DNA from: Pochonia chlamydosporia 170
Taxonomy: Eukaryota > Ascomycota > Sordariomycetes > Hypocreales > Clavicipitaceae
Length of the DNA: 64,000 nucleotides
Direction of reading: 5' to 3'
NCBI RefSeq assembly: GCF_001653235.2
Contig: NC_035796.1
Location: forward strand, 2,232,001-2,296,000
Shown piece by piece: positions 33,901 through 44,750 of the stretch. Under the pieces are notes generated by a model, which was not told the DNA's origin, made no database searches, and saw nothing but the letters and a program-made list of their open reading frames with translations. The position numbers were made by a program, and so were the translations under genes. Positions within the stretch are counted from its first letter, which is position 1; every line of letters begins with the position of its first letter.

Positions 33901-36258
33901 TCACTCGGCCAACTCCCTCGCATAAGCCCCATCCGCCTCCATCCTCAAAACCTCCAACTTCTCCGTCAAAGCCTCAATCTCCTTCTCCATCGCGCCCCTT
34001 CCCTCCTTCGCATCCGCCGCCTTCGTAACCAATTTGTTGATCTCGGCCTCCACCTCCTCCATAGCCTTGTATTTGGAAGCAGACGAGGCTCCTGGTGGAG
34101 GAATATGTGACGAGATGCCTGATTCGTGGTCATCTTCGGGCCATGCACCTGGTGCGTCGCGTGGGCTGCCTCCGTGCGGAACACTCCAAGGTCCAGGGGG
34201 GATGTTGGGGCCGCATCCTCGCCCTCTTCCTCTTCCACTACCGCAATTGCCACCCCATCCGCGAGGACCGAATGGTCCATGAGGCCCAAGGGGGCCGTGG
34301 GGGCCGAAGGGACCACGCTCGCCGAGAGGACCGTCGGGGCCAAAGAAGAATGAGCTTCGTTGGGATGGACCTGTGCAGCCTCGGGGCCAATGATGGCTCC
34401 ATGATGGGGGATTAGGGGCCGCGGTTGGAGCTGGCGGTGCGGGCGGCGCTGGAGGTGCAGGAGGAGCTGCTTGGGCAGGCGGAACAGGAGGAACGGGAGG
34501 CGCTGGCGGTGCTGGCGGTGCTTGAAACGGAACTCCGTGTCTCCTATGTTCCTTGTGAGCTCGTCTCATCTCTCGTCTCTTCATTCGATATTCCCTCTTC
34601 TCCGCCTTGCGTTTCATACGTCGCTCCCGTCGGTATGCCTTTCGAGTTTGCCGTTGCGACTTCCTGATAGCCTTCAAGCTCGCTTGAAGTCCCTTGACTT
34701 GCGCCTTGAGTGCCTTTCTATCAAAGTTGGGATCTACAGGTCCCTTAGGGATAGCCTTCAGCTCTGCCTTTAGTGCCTTTACGTCGCTCTTGGTGACAAC
34801 TTGATCTGGCAAAGCGGTCCATTCTCGAAGACGTTCAGTATACACGGGCAGCTGGTGGTCCTTGATATCGTCGTAGTCGGGCAGGGAGCCGATAGATGAC
34901 TCAGAGCTGCTAGAGGATTCTGAAGAGATGGATGATGCAGACGGCGACCGCTCGTGTTTGTCTTTGCTGTCTTGATGCCATGCCCTTCCACGGTCTTCTG
35001 AGTGTCGGCCGCCACGGCGCCCATGCCAACCGTGATGTCCGTGATGCCAGTCATTATGCCGGTCGTGACCGTCGTGACGGCCACCACGGCGGCGATCCCA
35101 TCCTGAGCCACCGCCGAATGTCCACGACGGGCCAGGAGGTCCGCTGGGTGCTGACCACGACGGGCCAGAAGGTCCGCTTGGTCCAGGGGCGCTAGGCCAT
35201 GGGACATTTCGTTGCGAGCACCCAGCCGACCCTGAAGGTTGGGTCTTCTTGCCCATGGTGATGCCGTCGCTGTCCATGACCAGACTGCTAATTTTTATGC
35301 CGTTGCTGTCCAAAACGACGGAGTCTCCGTACCGAATGCCATTCTTATCAATAGACCACTTGCCGAAACGGGAGGCATTAGCATCACTCTGCTGTTGCTG
35401 TTGTTCCCTCTGTTGTTGCTGCTGTTCTCTTTGCTGCTGCTGCTGTTCTCTCTGCTGCTGTTGCTGTTCTCTTTGCTGCTCTCTCTGTTGCTGCTGCTGC
35501 TCCCTCTGCTGCTGCTGCTGTTCCCTCTGCTGTTGTTGTCGTTCTCTCTCCTGCTGCCGCAGTTCCCTCCGCCGCTCAGCATCCTCAAATTCCACTCCCC
35601 AAGCACCCGGCATTCTCGTCTCGGGGTCCAGCCTCACAGTTATACCCCTCGGCCCAAAGAACCCATCATTCCACTGCTGCACAGTCCCCTCAATCTCAGA
35701 TCTACTTCTCGTCGTCGCAACCCCATTCTCCCTCATCTGCTCCAACTGCGCCTCAGCCTGAGACCTCCCGCTCGTGGAACTAGCATCACTCCTACCCTCT
35801 GACCTCAACTTTCTCTCGATAACCGCCTCATTACCCCTAGTCGTATGATCCGGCAGCAAAAAGTTGACGAATGTAGCCCAGTCCTGTGGCGTGACATCCC
35901 TCGCAGCCCATTCGTGCTGATAGGGCAAATCATCCGGCAGAGAATTACTCTCTACTTTGACGGTGTGAATGAGCGTTTCTGCGGGTGGATTAGCTGGCGG
36001 AGGTCGTGAGTCAAAGTATAGCGATGCGCCGGGTTGCTGTGCGTGTTGCTGTGATTCCAGGTGACTATTCGACGAGGTACGAGGCGTCAGGGGAGGTGTG
36101 TAGACGACGTCTCCTGTGGATGAGGCATCGTCGAGAGGGGTGAAGCCGGTGTGGGATGTTGTAGAGGCGGCGGAACGAGGGGCAGCCGAGTTGGAGTAGA
36201 TGTCGGTTTCTGAGTAGGGCGGAGGCGCATCGTCTACGTTGACGTGCAGATTATTCAT
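33901..36258 (-). CDS. Q/P-rich PPxY protein of unknown function
   Basis: Single exon, 785 residues; I do not recognise the family. In order it has: a PPxY motif near the N-terminus (DDAPPPYSETD), which could bind WW domains of Rsp5-type ubiquitin ligases; a conserved-looking block HEWAARDVTPQDWATFVNFL near 110-135; a glutamine tract built of QQQQQRE units (about 35388-35561); a G/H/R-rich segment (GWDRRRGGRHDGHDRH); a Ser/Glu tract; a very basic helix (RRERRMKRKAEKREYRMKRR); a proline/alanine array (PPAPPAPP); and a C-terminal coiled coil (EAEINKLVTKAADAKEG). It is largely disordered. Two near-repeats LDSNGIKISS and MDSDGITMG follow the Q tract. The start is the first ATG in an open frame. 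Confidence 0.75.
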   Translation of the reverse strand: MNNLHVNVDDAPPPYSETDIYSNSAAPRSAASTTSHTGFTPLDDASSTGDVVYTPPLTPRTSSNSHLESQQHAQQPGASLYFDSRPPPANPPAETLIHTVKVESNSLPDDLPYQHEWAARDVTPQDWATFVNFLLPDHTTRGNEAVIERKLRSEGRSDASSTSGRSQAEAQLEQMRENGVATTRSRSEIEGTVQQWNDGFFGPRGITVRLDPETRMPGAWGVEFEDAERRRELRQQERERQQQQREQQQQQREQQQQQREQQREQQQQQREQQQQQREQQQQQREQQQQQSDANASRFGKWSIDKNGIRYGDSVVLDSNGIKISSLVMDSDGITMGKKTQPSGSAGCSQRNVPWPSAPGPSGPSGPSWSAPSGPPGPSWTFGGGSGWDRRRGGRHDGHDRHNDWHHGHHGWHGRRGGRHSEDRGRAWHQDSKDKHERSPSASSISSESSSSSESSIGSLPDYDDIKDHQLPVYTERLREWTALPDQVVTKSDVKALKAELKAIPKGPVDPNFDRKALKAQVKGLQASLKAIRKSQRQTRKAYRRERRMKRKAEKREYRMKRREMRRAHKEHRRHGVPFQAPPAPPAPPVPPVPPAQAAPPAPPAPPAPPAPTAAPNPPSWSHHWPRGCTGPSQRSSFFFGPDGPLGERGPFGPHGPLGPHGPFGPRGWGGNCGSGRGRGRGCGPNIPPGPWSVPHGGSPRDAPGAWPEDDHESGISSHIPPPGASSASKYKAMEEVEAEINKLVTKAADAKEGRGAMEKEIEALTEKLEVLRMEADGAYARELAE
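35388..35561 (-). repeat. Glutamine-repeat (QQQQQRE) coding array
   Basis: CAG/CAA-rich repeats of about seven codons encode alternating Q4-5 and RE. Imperfect units differ by synonymous CAA/CAG changes, so the array may change length by slippage in whole units without losing frame. Confidence 0.8.
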
Positions 36259-37336
36259 GGTTGAATCCTTCGCTTGGCGATATGCTTTTTGTGTGAGGTT
36301 TTTGCGTGTGATGGGATGAAGATTCTGGTAGTGTTTGGTTGTCGAGATGTCTTGAGCTCAGTTGCGGGGCAGGAGACGAAGGGTCCTCGGAAGTCTGTCG
36401 CCGATCGAGGGACAGCTGAAGGCGCGGGCAGTTATGTTCGTAGCCCGTGACGTGGTGCAAATTGAAACTTGAACACCGAATGAACTAAGGGTACGCCTGC
36501 CGATTGAACGGGTAAAGTTGCCGTGGTGAGCAGCGTTGCCTAATTTTGGTCAACTTGGTGAACACTGGATATGCCGAGGAGGAAATACACCGTGGTCGAC
36601 ACTACAGCTGTTTTGTGAGCCAGAATGAACAGAGAGGGAGGAGTGGAATTACGAGGCGAGTTCATTATTATCTATGCATTGAATATATGTGGTCTCTTCG
36701 ACCGTTTACCAACTATCAAGGGCTAGCGGCTGCCTCTAACCAAGATTTGCAAATGGCATGTCAGAAACAGCGGACAACTCGTGGCCTGCACCCAAAACTC
36801 TGGATGACTTACGTCTCCCCGGTGCTGCCGCTCCATGATTATCTGCGACCACGTCTGCCTCATCGTCAGCCTGCTCGATGCGGCGCATTGCTGGTGACTC
36901 CAGTTCAATCGCATTGGTTGCTGAACAAGCCAGATTCCACCAGAATTCTTGTCAATCGCACTCGCATCACAGGGCTAGATCCACCCTCGGGCCCTGAGCA
37001 GCCACTACCCGTGGCCCTATGGTTGTTGCCCAATAGCAGCCTGGTGTTGCCTGTGGGTGCTGACGCGGCCACTGTGATCCCCCTGCCACCCACATGCATC
37101 ATCCTCCTCATGTCCAGTCACATCCAACCGACTCTGGTGATACCATCCCATTCCCGTCTTCGTCCCGTCGCCATCGTCAGGCACGGTCATTCCAAGCCTT
37201 GACGAATGACCCTATCCATGCCCAAGTCTAAGCCCTGCTTCTATTCCTGTCTTGCTCCATATGAAATCATCGTACATATCCCTTACCCAGGGATGGCCAT
37301 GGCGCTCTGTGCGAGGCAAGCAGAATCCTCGGGGTA
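36259..37336. other. Intergenic region between two minus-strand genes
   Basis: Leader of the Q/P-rich gene and 3' flank of the eIF2B beta gene. A 218-codon plus-strand frame crosses it (36546-37202) but has no domain and is not supported. Confidence 0.5.
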
Positions 37337-38857
37337 TCATCGTTCGGATGGGACTCCGAGGTGGAAATCAGCATCCTCCTGCTTGTAGTGGTCTGCAATT
37401 AAGCTGGCGAGGTGATCGCGTGAGTGGGTACCCCTATAAGTTTTGAGTACGGTTAGTTATCAATCTACGATGTGGTTGCGAGCTGCAACACAGCCTGGGT
37501 ATCCATGCAGTTTCGACTTCACTTACAGATTGGTGACATATGTGTCGATGAACTCGGCTGGCACCAGCTCCGTCACGGGGGTTCGGATTTCCACATTATT
37601 GACCATGCTTCCGTCAGCAAAGCTAACAAAGCTTGATGAGTCTCCCCACTCGATAAGCGAACCTTCATCAAAGGGGTTGACAGGGCTAAGCTTGTAAACA
37701 CCGGCCAAGACCACAACTGCGTTGCCTTGTTCACGCGCGGCTCTGGCAATGGTGGCAGCTCCAGCATCCGTAACAGCCCCTCCGTTTGCAACAATGCTTC
37801 TGGCGCCAAGGATCACCTTGTTAACTCTTGACATGTAAGCCATCAAACCAGAGTTCATGACGTTGATGGCCGTAATGCCACTGCTCGACAGCTTCTTGCG
37901 AAAGTTGGCGTATTGTACTTCCTCACTCTGCTTTCGTAAAGGTTCCGTCACAACCAGGACGGTAAATTTGCGCTTGGCCGCTGCACGAAGAACAAAACGC
38001 TGGACCGTGGGCGAAGGTTGGTGAACCATGATGTGATCTCCTGGACGAATTTGTACCTCTGCTAAAGCCGCGATTTGGTCATCCACCTGGCTAATTTCGT
38101 CCTTAATTTCTTCAATTCCGTCAATAACTTCTGATCGTAGAGCATGGACCTGGCTACTAGTCTGAAATGCACTGCGTGTAGGGGTAGAAGCACCCGACAT
38201 TCGGTGCGGCGATCCCAGGCCGTCACCAAGGGATGGTGGGGAAGCAGAAAGGAGGTGGAAGAGAGACTTGGGAACATTCACAGAGCTGTACGATGGTACC
38301 GGCCCCGGTCTTGTTTGGGATACCGCTGGGTTGGACAGGTAGTCTCCAGCTGAATCTTGTTTCGCGTAGGTTGAGGGCGGCGACTGGAGTAGTGACAGGT
38401 TTGCCGGATTCGCGCCGCGAGGAGGAGTCATGGGTGCTTCGCTCTGAGTTTCGCTGGATAGCTCATTTCGATCTTCGACGGCTTCGTCACGGATGAGGGA
38501 GAGAATTCGTCGTACAATATTGCCAATGACAAGCTCTTTAGGCTGTGCCTCGACCAGACGTCGACCGATTCGCGTGACATTATCAATGAGGCCGTCAACG
38601 TCTTGCCATTTGGATCGAGCAACGACTTGTAGCAGAATATGGGCTGTGGCAACAGCGCATGGTTCGGATCCTCGAATTTGTCTCCTCTTGAGCAAACTAC
38701 GGGGGTTGTCAGCGTTTGTGTGCGGTGGTATGTCAGAGCTCTCTTGGTGTGGTACGTACGAGATGAGGTTCTCGACGGCAGCCTCCAATGGCTGCCCTCT
38801 CAAGGATTTGAGATATTTCTCGAGGTCAGGCGCATAGCCCGGAGTAGCAGATGGCAT
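37337..38857 (-). CDS. GCD7: Translation initiation factor eIF2B subunit beta
   Basis: Regulatory subunit of the eIF2B guanine-nucleotide exchange factor, which senses phosphorylated eIF2 in the integrated stress response. Three exons: 38857-38760, 38696-37527 and 37433-37337, with introns of 63 bases (GTACGT, CTGAC, CGTAG) and 93 bases (GTAAGT, CTAAC, TATAG); 454 residues. The first intron is a multiple of three and has no stop, so it can be read through; its removal gives ENLISLLKRRQIRG, the family sequence. Without the second splice the protein would end at TNL and lose the conserved tail ending SLIADHYKQED. The Rossmann-like domain is complete (IMVHQPSPTVQRFVL, VNKVILGARSIVANGG, VVLAGVYKLSP). 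A variable Ser/Pro segment lies in the middle. Confidence 0.93.
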
Positions 38858-40408
38858 TTTGACGTCGTTGAAAAGATGCCACTGTTTGATTGTGTCGAAA
38901 ACCGGGAGTTCCTGAAGGGCAATCTAGCTATTTCGCGACGAGGGGCTGCTTTGAAGTTAGGAAAGAGTGACTCAAAGCGACCACCCTAGCTTCCTTACAA
39001 CAAATTTTGAGGTGGGGCACAGGTGTGGTTGGGGCCGTTTGGATGCACGTACTTTGTACCTGCAGTATTGGACGGATACGTTGATCGTTTCACAGTGCAA
39101 GGGTACCAACAGTTTAAAATTTTAACTGGTTAGGAAAAGAAGTGCGTGATTCGAGGAGAACTGGTTTCAAACATTCGTTGCAGTTCTGTGTGGAGAGCGT
39201 GCAGATATTTCTTCAAGTTGAAGATGTCTTGATCAACAGTTCTATGGTCACAAAACACAGCTGGATCAGCAAGCAGAGAAGCAGCATGCAAACCACTCAA
39301 AAAGTAACAGTGAACACATAAACAGGACAAAGCACACGGATGACAGCGACCTGATGCAACATGCGGGCATATTTACTTGTCAATTCGTTTGTCTGCTCGA
39401 TGCTCTGTTGTTAGTTTGTGAAGACTTTAACCTACCCTACACTATCTCATTTGTACTTCTGGATGAATTAAGATGTTCGGAAAGGCTCAATTACTTGATA
39501 CACCACACGGCGATACGAAATATGACATGCTAATGCTGCAGACTAAAAGAATACACCCGGTGTTTACCTCTGGCCTACTCCATATGCTGCTGGATTGTGC
39601 CAACTTTACCACTTACCACTGCGGATGTTCTTCGGCAAGTGAGCCGGCATGGCTCGGATAGCTTAGGCCAGTTTTGCATGCCGACATGGATGATGACGTT
39701 GGCCGGGGACGGAGTATTTCCAGAGCCTTGTTGCAGCCCTGGGGGCAGTCGGGGCAGTCGGCCAGCGGAGTCAATCGTTTTTCAGTGGTCAGGCGCCCAC
39801 TCAATTGGTCAACTGGTCAACTCTCTCCCAAAACGGAGGCACTCGCAGCAGAATTGAGCACTTGAGCCCCAGACTCATGGCCTGGCACTGGCTCCGGATT
39901 GGCAGGCCCTCTACTGGACCCATTTGATATCTGGTCAGATTCGAGCATTGCCTCGTTGAGCCCAGTCTCATCTCATCCTAGTTGTGTCCAGTGTCCAGCG
40001 CTCGCCCCTCAAACCTCGCCAAACATTGTTCCTCAACCGTTTTGCGCATAGCCATCGCATCGCGAAGCTGACCCTTCTGCTGATGCTGATTGTCCTTGAC
40101 GAGCTTCGTGTAAGCACCTAGACGACCTGTCCGACTCCTCCACTATACACTCGTTTCCCCATGCCGTGATTGATTGTTTTTATTTTTTGGCTCGGCCTCG
40201 CGATACCCTCCGAGTTGACATCATCTCCAAACGTCGCTCCGGCTCGTGGCGACCTCGCCCTCTTCCTGCGAACACGCCTGCGCGTTGCTCTCACCTCACC
40301 CAAATTTGCCCCGTGCTGTACCATCACCTGTTCAGGCCTGCCGTCTTCTTCCAATCCATTGCATCGGGCGGCCTCAGATAGCCTGATGGCTGGCTGTCCG
40401 TCTCCAAG
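38858..40408. other. Divergent intergenic region GCD7 / NEM1
   Basis: 1.55 kb. The end is the NEM1 leader, which contains the small upstream frame listed separately. Otherwise I see only short frames without family features. Confidence 0.5.
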
Positions 40409-40412
40409 ATGA
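40386..40412 (+). promoter_or_regulatory. Upstream ORF overlapping the NEM1 start codon
   Basis: An ATG at 40386 opens an 8-residue frame (MAGCPSPR) whose TGA at 40410-40412 overlaps the NEM1 ATG at 40409-40411 (ATGA). If transcripts include it, translation of NEM1 would need leaky scanning or reinitiation. The transcription start is unknown. Confidence 0.45.
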
Positions 40413-41962
40413 ATTCTCTCAACATCATTACTGCTCGTGTCTCTCCCTCCGCAAGCCCCAATGCTTCTCGATCCAACAGCCTCGGCAACATTAGTGCCGG
40501 ATTGCTACCTGACGAAAAATCGACCGACGGAAACGACGGCCAAGATGAAGCCAATTCTGAGACGTTCGCGGGCTGCAACTACGACCACGCGCAACATGGC
40601 GACGAAAAGTCGGACTACATAGCCACCGAGGACACGCCGCTCCTAGATGGAAGCAAAACTGGCAACAAGCGAGCTAGTTGGTGGCACACAATACCGCGAC
40701 GGCTGGTGTCCAGCTTCATCAGTTCTATTCGTTGGGTATTTGCTACTCTGGCCTCTCCCGGAGTCTATCTGATTGCCTGCTTCTATGATGAGCACGGCGT
40801 CTTTGCACCCCTGTCACAAATGAAGAAGCTATTTGGCGTCCAGAAAGGAGGAGGGATGGATAGCTACCAATCACACGGAAACCATACTAATCACACTGCA
40901 TCTCCCGTATCAGCAAGCTCACAGCCTCGGGCATACCGCCGCATCGCGCCGCGTCCTGCGTCATCATCTGGATCGTCAACATCAGGCCAATCGTCCGAAT
41001 CAGAAGAAGAAGCGTCCAAAAGCTCAACCGGCCGACACGCGAGATCAAAGTCACTAAACCCTGCAGATGAGCTCAACTCGGCGCGAAGGTCCATACGTAT
41101 CAAACTCCACAATGATGATGCTCTCCGGCAGCGCAAGCAGCACCGCCGTGCCCAGTCTGCTGTGGCCAGGACCAAGGCGAGCGAAGAAGAACTTTCTGCG
41201 CAACTCAAGTCCCCAACGTCGCCCATTGCAGCCTTGACCAAGTATCCGAAGACGCCGGCCCCCCCTCGACCATTGATACCTCGACGCCAACCATCATACC
41301 TCAAACTCGATGCGTCTGCAAAGCACCAAAAAACATTGATTCTGGACCTTGACGAAACATTGATTCACAGCATGTCCAAGGGAGGCAGGAGTAGTGGCCA
41401 CATGGTAGAAGTGAGACTGAACACTGCATCCCTGGGAATGGGCAATGCTCCTGGTGGCGCGGCGCAGCATCCCATCTTGTATTGGGTCAACAAGCGGCCG
41501 TATTGTGACGAGTTTTTGCGGCGAATCTGCAAGTGGTTCAACCTGGTCATCTTCACGGCGTCGGTACAAGAATATGCCGATCCGGTGATTGACTGGTTGG
41601 AAGCGGAGCGAAAGTACTTCTCTGCCCGATACTATCGCCAGCACTGTACATATCGTCAAGGCGCATACATCAAAGACCTTAGCTCAGTGGAACCAGACTT
41701 GAGTAAAGTCATGATTCTGGATAACAGCCCGCTGAGCTATCTCTTTCACGAAGGCAAGTCCAAGAAATAATGATGGCCGCGAAAGACGACCCGCCACTAA
41801 CCTGGTGCAGATAATGCCATTCCCATTCAAGGCTGGATCAACGACCCGACGGACAACGATTTAATGCACCTGATTCCTTTGCTAGAAGGTCTTCAGTATG
41901 TCCATGATGTTAGAGCGCTCTTAGCACTGCGAGGCGGGGAAGACGGACAGCATATGGTGTAA
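40409..41962 (+). CDS. NEM1: Nem1 phosphatase (CTDNEP1/Dullard family)
   Basis: Catalytic subunit of the Nem1-Spo7 membrane phosphatase that dephosphorylates the lipin Pah1 at the ER/nuclear envelope and so steers phosphatidate to storage lipid (family knowledge). Two exons, 40409-41753 and 41811-41962; 498 residues. The 57-base intron is of the GC-AG type: donor GCAAGT at 41754, branch CTAAC, acceptor GCAG. Removing it rejoins YLFHE-DNAIPIQGWINDP, whereas reading through gives KSKK and a stop. The FCP1-like domain has the DxDx(T/V) nucleophile motif (LDLDETLIHS, Asp313/Asp315), then RPYCDEFL, FTASVQEYADPVID and MILDNSP. A hydrophobic segment near residues 95-125 would anchor it. The Ser-rich linker is variable. 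Confidence 0.92.
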
Positions 41963-43531
41963 ATGAAGGCAATATTGGGCAAAAGAACTCATCTGGCGTT
42001 TTTATTATTTTATGAACTGGAGTAGCAGCGATTTGGGGCACTGACGGGCTCAACCACGTCGGTACAGGAGGAAACAACGTGGATGTAAACTATTGCTTCG
42101 CGTTGACGAAATAAACCTCTGTCACCACGTTGTACAGATAGAAGGATGGGGGTAGTGTTTTTTTAATCAAGGGATTGTCGGTGGTGATATGACAGAGATT
42201 AGTAGGAGCTCAGCTACGGGTTGTAGCTGGATGGGAATCTGAGCATTTTCAGCGTTTACATGAGTGCCGTCTTATATGTCCCTTTCTGGTGCATGTTCTT
42301 TGTGCCTTGCATTGAGCTTGGTGTTAGCTTCCGCCATCTTTATGCCCCTGAGCGTGTAACCGGGAATGGAAGATGGAATCTTGGTTTCTGGATGGTGGGT
42401 AGGTTGTACCATGGCGCACACACGGCATGATGGCACCAGCAAGGTCTGCGGCATATCTGGTGGTGTGCAGTATGGACCACTGTGTGTGGTCCCTGATTGA
42501 GAATTAGTACGACGAGGTCCTTTTTGGGATGCTGTATAGTCAGTGTGCCGTCTTGCCAAGACTACGCAGATGTCATAACCTAGGGCATTGCTCTTGAAAG
42601 TAGCCTATCAAGCTGACACTGAAGGCCAGGCAATTGACGACAGAACTTGGCTGTCTGGAAATTTGACATAATTGTTCCTGGATGGCGGCGTGGACCGATG
42701 CCTCCGGCTTGAATTGCCAGTTGGTGGATCTAGATTCTAGAGTGGATGGTGTCATGGGCACATCATGCAATGCCATGAGTTTAGCTTCCGGAACCAAGCT
42801 TTCAAGCTTTGACATGGGGTGATGCTGGGATCATGGCAAGGAATATGGGGCGTTGGATTTGCAGAACAGACACAGCTGAGCTGTTTATGGGCACCGTCAT
42901 GAGAAAGTTGAAAAACGGTCTGGTACCAACGGCCAGCGCGTAACGGCTCTGTTGAGCACTACATAGTACGTAAGCTAACAAGTCGTGAAATTGAAGAATA
43001 CCTGATCTCAGCCGATGCTATCCCCGCCTGCCGCATCTCCAAATCACACCAAAGCCTGCCACAACGGAATTTCATCCGTCACGCAGGCAGATGGTCCAGC
43101 CCCCAAAAACAACAGCAGCTTCGTACCAGCAGAAGCAAGCTAAGTCGAAACAGCAATTATTGGGCTTCCCATTTCCGTCACCAGTCCAGTCCCAGACACT
43201 TCCCAAACCCGGCGCCCAGTTCACAGCTCGAGAACCACGTCCCCACAAAGTGGTGACATCATCGGCCATGACAACCAAACCCGCCCCAAGCAACAAGCCA
43301 CAATAGTGCCGGCGTCTTGACCCAATCGAGATTTGCGACAGCTATTCGCCAAAACTTGCTGCTGAGGCATGAGGAGGTTTCCGCGCCGTTTAGGTTTAAA
43401 AGGAGGGCGGGGGAAGGGCGGCCAAAGGGAGGGCAAGCTCGCGTCAAGTTTGTCTTGAAACTTGAACCTTTCAACATCACTTTTGAAAATATCCATCCTC
43501 AATTTCACACAAAACTTATTGAGAAATCGTC
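41963..43531. other. Intergenic region NEM1 / DUF1761-like gene
   Basis: 1.57 kb without a recognisable gene; only short overlapping frames. The last 150 bases are the probable leader of the next gene. Confidence 0.5.
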
Positions 43532-44177
43532 ATGTCGCTGCACTGTGAGTCTTGAAACCCGCTGCGTGAAGCTCTCTGTTTTCATCCTCCACCTTGCGCA
43601 TGTAGCTCGTTTGGCGATGAGATGCTAATGTGAGGTAGACCTCCCTCCCGTGAAGCCTTCGGCCATTGCCCTCGGCACCTTTTTCAACCACGGCGTCGAA
43701 CTCGCTGTTCTGGGCCCCGTCTTCGGACAGACCTACCAGCGCGCCAAGCAGGCCAACACGAAGGAGGAGTTCATCAAGTCCAAGGAGGCTAGCGGCGCTG
43801 CTATCGCCTGGGGCACTTCGTTTGTCGGATCGGCTCTGCAGAGTTATGGTGTTGGCGCGTTGATCAATGCCACTGGTACGTTGAGCTATAAGGGTGCTGC
43901 GTACTTGGGCGGTTTGATCTTTGCTGCTACTGCTGCTCCTGGTGTAAGTTTTGTCCTGCTACGTTCTGCACTCACCATCTGTTGGTGAGATGGTTTGTGG
44001 GAGCGTGCTGTAAGCTTGTAGAGGGTGTACTGACTTGCGTAGTTCCTCAACCAAATCTTCTCAGAGAAACGCCCCGTCGATACTGTTGGTGTTAGCATTG
44101 CTGCCAAGCTTGTGGAAACTGTTGGATTATCGCTGTTCCTTACCTGGTGGGGAACTCGCACTAACCCCTTTGACTAA
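43532..44177 (+). CDS. Small membrane protein, DUF1761-like
   Basis: Three exons, 43532-43544 (four codons plus one base), 43639-43943 and 44043-44177, with introns of 94 bases (GTGAGT) and 99 bases (GTAAGT, CTGAC, CGTAG). The product is 150 residues: MSLHYLPPVKPSAIALGTFF at the start, about four hydrophobic segments, and WWGTRTNPFD at the end. The very short first exon is needed because the main frame has no ATG. The pattern (PPVKP..IALGTFFN, then small-residue-rich membrane helices) resembles DUF1761 proteins; function unknown. Convergent with NHP2. Confidence 0.72.
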
Positions 44178-44750
44178 GGGTTGAATTGTTGCGGACGATT
44201 TTGGTTTCGCTCGTACGGATAGGATGTAGTTGGGTAGGATGCCCTTGTCAGACTAGTAATCTATTCATTTTGTCTTGAATCGAGTCGTAATGTGAGGCGT
44301 GTCCAACGTGAGGCGACGTACTCTGACATGTTGGTCTTGTGGAAGCTGTATGGGCTTTTGTTTGTTGCTTGTAAATCTGTAAGTTGGGCAATACTCTGCT
44401 GAAGCATATAATCGGTGGGTTTGAACAAAGCTCATATGCCCTTGTTTTCATAGCTGCCAAAGTACATCACCATATATCAACAGTACAGTCGATGCACGCC
44501 CTGCCACAGATTACATACCAATTTGAGAAATGCTTAATTTATGATGCAATATACCTGAACGCCGCCGTAACCCAATTCGGCCCTGCTAGTCAATCCCTCT
44601 GGTATTTATACACCCAGATCAAACCAAAGCCTCAAACACAGCTTCCCCAATCGCAAGCCAACGACACTCCTCAGCCCCCCAGGTTCCAACACCCTGCAGA
44701 CATGTACTTTTCCAACAGCCATCCTCGTCGGATCAACGTCCTCGCCCCCC
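44178..44750. other. Intergenic region between convergent genes
   Basis: 3' flanks of the DUF1761-like gene and NHP2. An open frame on the plus strand at 44384-44815 overlaps NHP2 and is not supported. Confidence 0.5.

Noticed and set aside
35239..35802. Plus-strand frames with Leu/Cys-rich runs opposite the Q-repeat
   Set aside because: They are complements of the CAG/CAA repeat array, not membrane proteins.
36546..37202. 218-codon plus-strand frame in the intergenic region before GCD7
   Set aside because: No domain, protein-unlike composition, and it overlaps leader and 3' flank sequence of well-supported neighbours.
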